Below, piece after piece: positions 61,472-64,000 of a stretch of 64,000 nucleotides of DNA. Under the pieces are notes generated by a model, which was given only the letters and a program-made list of their open reading frames with translations, made no database searches and was not told the origin of the DNA. This stretch comes from Petrocella atlantisensis (GTDB taxonomy: Bacteria; Bacillota; Clostridia; Lachnospirales; Vallitaleaceae), in NCBI RefSeq assembly GCF_900538275.1, contig NZ_LR130778.1, positions 1,774,001 through 1,838,000 on the forward strand, given 5' to 3'. A program made the position numbers and the translations under genes. Each line of letters begins with the position of its first letter. Positions within the stretch are counted from its first letter, which is position 1.

Positions 61472-62923
61472 TCAATCTTCATCTTCAACGGCATGGATTA
61501 GATTTTCCATACCTTCATCCAGTATGATTGAAACATAATTGACCACTTGATCTCTTAGTCCGGGTATGTGATTCAGGTTACCTTTCCAATTAGGTTCATA
61601 TCCAAGTACGGCTTCTACTACATCTACAAGGCTTGTCTTACTACCATCATACTGCTTCCAAGCATCTTTATAAAGCTTTAGAATATCCTCATTGTCGACT
61701 ATGGCGATCTTCTTACCGGCATATTCACCTCGATAAAAAACCATATAAGAAGCCAACGCCGCAACCAATCGCTTAGGTAACTTACTATTTTGATCAAAAT
61801 AAGCAAGAAGTGAAGGCAGAACACGTGTCTGATATTTCGACATACTGTTTAATGAGATACTCATAAGATAATGCTTAACAAAAGGGTTTTTGAAACGCAA
61901 GATGACTTCAGCTGCGTAAATTTCTAGCGCTTCTTTTGACAAAGTAAGTGTCGGAATGATTTCATCAAATATTGCCTTCATAAGAAATTGATTGATCTGT
62001 GGATCTTCTACGGACTCAAGAACCGTTTCGATACCATATAAATAAGCAACCGGTACTAGGGTGGTATGGGCACCGTTTAGAATACGTACTTTTCTCACCT
62101 TATAGGGTGTGACATCATCTACAAAAAGCACTTGGCAACCTGCTTCGTCTGCCGGAAAAGCCTGCTGAACTTTATCATTGCCTTGAATAACCCAAAGATT
62201 AAACTGTTCACTTTCCACCACCAACTGATCTTCGTAACCCAATTCTTCCCATATTGTCTTTATATTTTCTTTGGGATAACCAGGAACAATCCGATCGACA
62301 AGTGTATTACAGAACTGATTGGATTTTTCAACCCAGGTCTTAAAAGTCTCACCAAGGTTCCATAGATCTATATAGGCCATTACCGCTTCTTTTAGTCGGT
62401 CTGCATTGTTGTCTATGAGCTCACAAGGCAACACGATATAGCCTTTATCAGGGTCTCCCTTAAAAGCTTCATATCTTTCATACATCAGTCTTGTTAATTT
62501 TCCCGGATATGTTACCGAAGCTTCCATATCCAATTGGTCTTTTGAATCAAATACGATGCCCGCTTCCGTCGTATTTGAGACAATGATTGAGGCTGTTTCT
62601 ATGTGCGCTAGAGAAAGGTAGCTCTCAAAATCCTCATAAGGATTAATTCCAACGGATAATGCTGTATTTTTATAATACTCTATGACCGGCTCCTGATTCT
62701 TAATACCTTTCAAATAGTGGGTGTATGTATAATTCTGCGACTCTAGTATAGGTAGCAAACCTTTTGCTAAAGGTTGGACAACCGCTACACTACCATTGAA
62801 TAAATTCTGCTCATTCATTTTATGAATCATCCAATCCACAAAACCTCTTAGAAAATTACCTTCTCCAAATTGTATCACCTTGACTGGGTGATCTGGTGCT
62901 TTTTTCCATTCTGCTACATTCAT
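61472..62923 (-). CDS. uxaB: Tagaturonate reductase
   Basis: 483-residue NAD-dependent long-chain mannitol-dehydrogenase-type enzyme reducing tagaturonate to altronate. VIQFGEGNFLRGFVDWM is the nucleotide-binding region; the catalytic region reads VRKVRILNGAHTTLVPVAYLYG. First in the operon. GTGAGGTAGAAGG precedes ATG. The genes for 2-keto-3-deoxygluconate kinase and aldolase are not in the window. Confidence 0.96.
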   Translation of the reverse strand: MNVAEWKKAPDHPVKVIQFGEGNFLRGFVDWMIHKMNEQNLFNGSVAVVQPLAKGLLPILESQNYTYTHYLKGIKNQEPVIEYYKNTALSVGINPYEDFESYLSLAHIETASIIVSNTTEAGIVFDSKDQLDMEASVTYPGKLTRLMYERYEAFKGDPDKGYIVLPCELIDNNADRLKEAVMAYIDLWNLGETFKTWVEKSNQFCNTLVDRIVPGYPKENIKTIWEELGYEDQLVVESEQFNLWVIQGNDKVQQAFPADEAGCQVLFVDDVTPYKVRKVRILNGAHTTLVPVAYLYGIETVLESVEDPQINQFLMKAIFDEIIPTLTLSKEALEIYAAEVILRFKNPFVKHYLMSISLNSMSKYQTRVLPSLLAYFDQNSKLPKRLVAALASYMVFYRGEYAGKKIAIVDNEDILKLYKDAWKQYDGSKTSLVDVVEAVLGYEPNWKGNLNHIPGLRDQVVNYVSIILDEGMENLIHAVEDED

Positions 62924-63102
62924 CCTTCTACCTCACATTTTTTGACATTCATCGTTGACCGGTTATTCTTACCATTCTTTACACTTGTCTTAATATATTA
63001 CTTCTGATATAACTATAGTATAACCAAATACACGACTATTCAATAAGTAGCTTTTGACAAACTGTGCATTTTTTGACATTAGTCTATGAAAAGAGGGCAA
63101 CT
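62924..63102. promoter_or_regulatory. Divergent uxaB/regulator control region
   Basis: The only gap between uxaB and the plus-strand regulator. On the minus strand TTGAAT then TACTAT at 17 bases (near 63046-63018) is a candidate uxa promoter. Three TTTGACA copies (62940, 63053, 63073) may serve as -35 or regulator sites. I see no catabolite-control (cre) consensus. Confidence 0.5.
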
Positions 63103-64000
63103 ATGAATGCATTTGAGCAACAACGCCAACAATATATTATTAATCTTCTAAGTGAAATCTTACCGGAGAATTTAAAAAATGAGACACAACTGTCTCAGAT
63201 TGGTCTCCATGAGTCCGGTACTTATATTGTCTTGCAATTAACGCTGACAAACGGCATAACACGGTTAATAGGGGGTATGCCGGAGCATTCCCTTACAGCA
63301 TGGAAAAATACTTTCCATCAACATCTTCTTGATGCCTTTACCTATATGGATATTAAACCCGTATGCCTCTTAAACCTTCAACCTTTTAACCGTACCTTGA
63401 TTCTTTCTATATCAAATACTCTTCCTCATCAAAGTATAAAACAACAGCTACAGACTTGCTTTGATGAACTGCATAAAGCATTGACAACAACCTATGGTGC
63501 ATCTATTATTGGTTGTTTTGGTAGTTTTGTTAATAACTTTTTTAGTATCGGTAGTTCCTATAAAAAGTCTAGAAAGCTCCAAGAATATACTTTAATTATT
63601 GGACAAGGTCATTGTGTGTTTTTTGATGACTTTTCCATCCAGGAGGATTACTCCTTAATTGAATACAGTTATATTCAAAACTTTGAAACTTTACTACAGC
63701 ATCGTGATTGGCTAAATATATACAAGCTCATTGATACGATCAAATGGTCCCTTATTTCCAATGCCACAAATAATTCTAAAACCATTTATTTATATAAAGA
63801 AATTTATGCTTTAACCATTCGACATCTGTTTAACCAAATGCTTACCTATCAAGAAGAAATCAAACAGCTCAATGAAGGAATTATCATGTTCGAACACCTT
63901 TTTAACGACTTACATGATGTACATGCTTATTACTTGGAAATATTACAGAATATTTCGCAAGTAGATATGGATACGCCTTATTCTTTGCATATTAAAAAGG
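63103..64000 (+). CDS. AraC-type regulator, N-terminal part (cut by window edge)
   Basis: An open frame of 299 codons from ATG 63103 (AGAGGG upstream) to the edge, beginning MNAFEQQRQQYIINLLSEIL. The middle region FGSFVNNFFSIGSSYKKSRKL resembles the domain before the DNA-binding part in YesN/AraC proteins. The C-terminal helix-turn-helix pair would lie outside the window. No receiver domain. Divergent position suggests control of uxaBAC by a hexuronate signal; this is inference. Confidence 0.7.
   Translation, partial: MNAFEQQRQQYIINLLSEILPENLKNETQLSQIGLHESGTYIVLQLTLTNGITRLIGGMPEHSLTAWKNTFHQHLLDAFTYMDIKPVCLLNLQPFNRTLILSISNTLPHQSIKQQLQTCFDELHKALTTTYGASIIGCFGSFVNNFFSIGSSYKKSRKLQEYTLIIGQGHCVFFDDFSIQEDYSLIEYSYIQNFETLLQHRDWLNIYKLIDTIKWSLISNATNNSKTIYLYKEIYALTIRHLFNQMLTYQEEIKQLNEGIIMFEHLFNDLHDVHAYYLEILQNISQVDMDTPYSLHIKK

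Overview
The window is chromosomal DNA of a low-GC Gram-positive anaerobe, most likely a member of the Clostridia (Lachnospirales-like; the genus cannot be fixed from sequence alone). The evidence is AT-rich DNA, strong AGGAGG-type ribosome sites, a long Bacillus/Clostridium-type SRP RNA, a Trp T-box leader, DUF3881 and DUF4914 proteins, and two gene blocks whose order matches the origin-proximal region of Bacillus subtilis (ybaB-dnaX-SRP RNA-tadA at the left; darA-yaaR-holB-yaaT-trmN6-rsmI-abrB-like at the right, with metG-tatD nearer the middle). No plasmid, prophage, transposase or CRISPR array is visible.

Layout. 1-4300: ybaB (cut), dnaX, an EAL/HDOD signalling protein, SRP RNA and tadA. 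4480-11750: orphan AraC-type response regulator, a DUF4130 plus radical-SAM DNA-metabolism pair, mtnN with a small basic ORF, PIN-PhoH ATPase, thymidine kinase. 11750-13370: an orphan protein with two PD-(D/E)XK-like domains, flanked by DnaA-box-like sites. 13370-21000: a hypothetical gene, AI-2E/PerM permease, a glycosyltransferase, thioredoxin, an SLH-transglutaminase, a CPBP protease and trmB. 21260-32700: sfsA-alpha-galactosidase, DUF4914, oligoendopeptidase F, tRNA-Arg(CCU), DUF3881, tatD-metG. 32800-37600: XRE-TPR regulator, NfeD/flotillin pair, a FabT-like MarR regulator and a HAD phosphatase. 37900-41700: TRAP transporter (dctPQM) and a CBS protein. 41970-48870: complete trpEGDCFBA operon behind a T-box leader. 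49000-58400: AbrB-like regulator, apbE, rsmI, trmN6, yaaT, holB, a phosphoesterase, a ParB-like/BMP fusion, yaaR and darA. 58560-64000: uxaBAC hexuronate operon with a divergent AraC-like regulator cut by the window edge.

Most genes are on the minus strand, and many short operons are separated by clear hairpin terminators. Themes are replication and translation housekeeping, tryptophan synthesis, hexuronate and alpha-galactoside use with a TRAP importer, and envelope and membrane stress proteins.

The least expected content is between the genes. Family A is a roughly 120-bp MITE-like nested inverted repeat (copies near 4353, 11023, 20911, 33768, 51315 and 57917). Family B is a multi-stem element of about 130 bp (13895, 20811, 41770, 57110, 57238, plus tail fragments) in which stems change sequence but keep pairing. 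All B copies point the same way. Other unusual items are a 56-bp perfect palindrome that encodes the end of a small ORF, a 127-bp tandem repeat, a trp T-box with two antiterminator/terminator modules, a slippery A7 run in dnaX, and a FabT-type operator on its own regulator's promoter.
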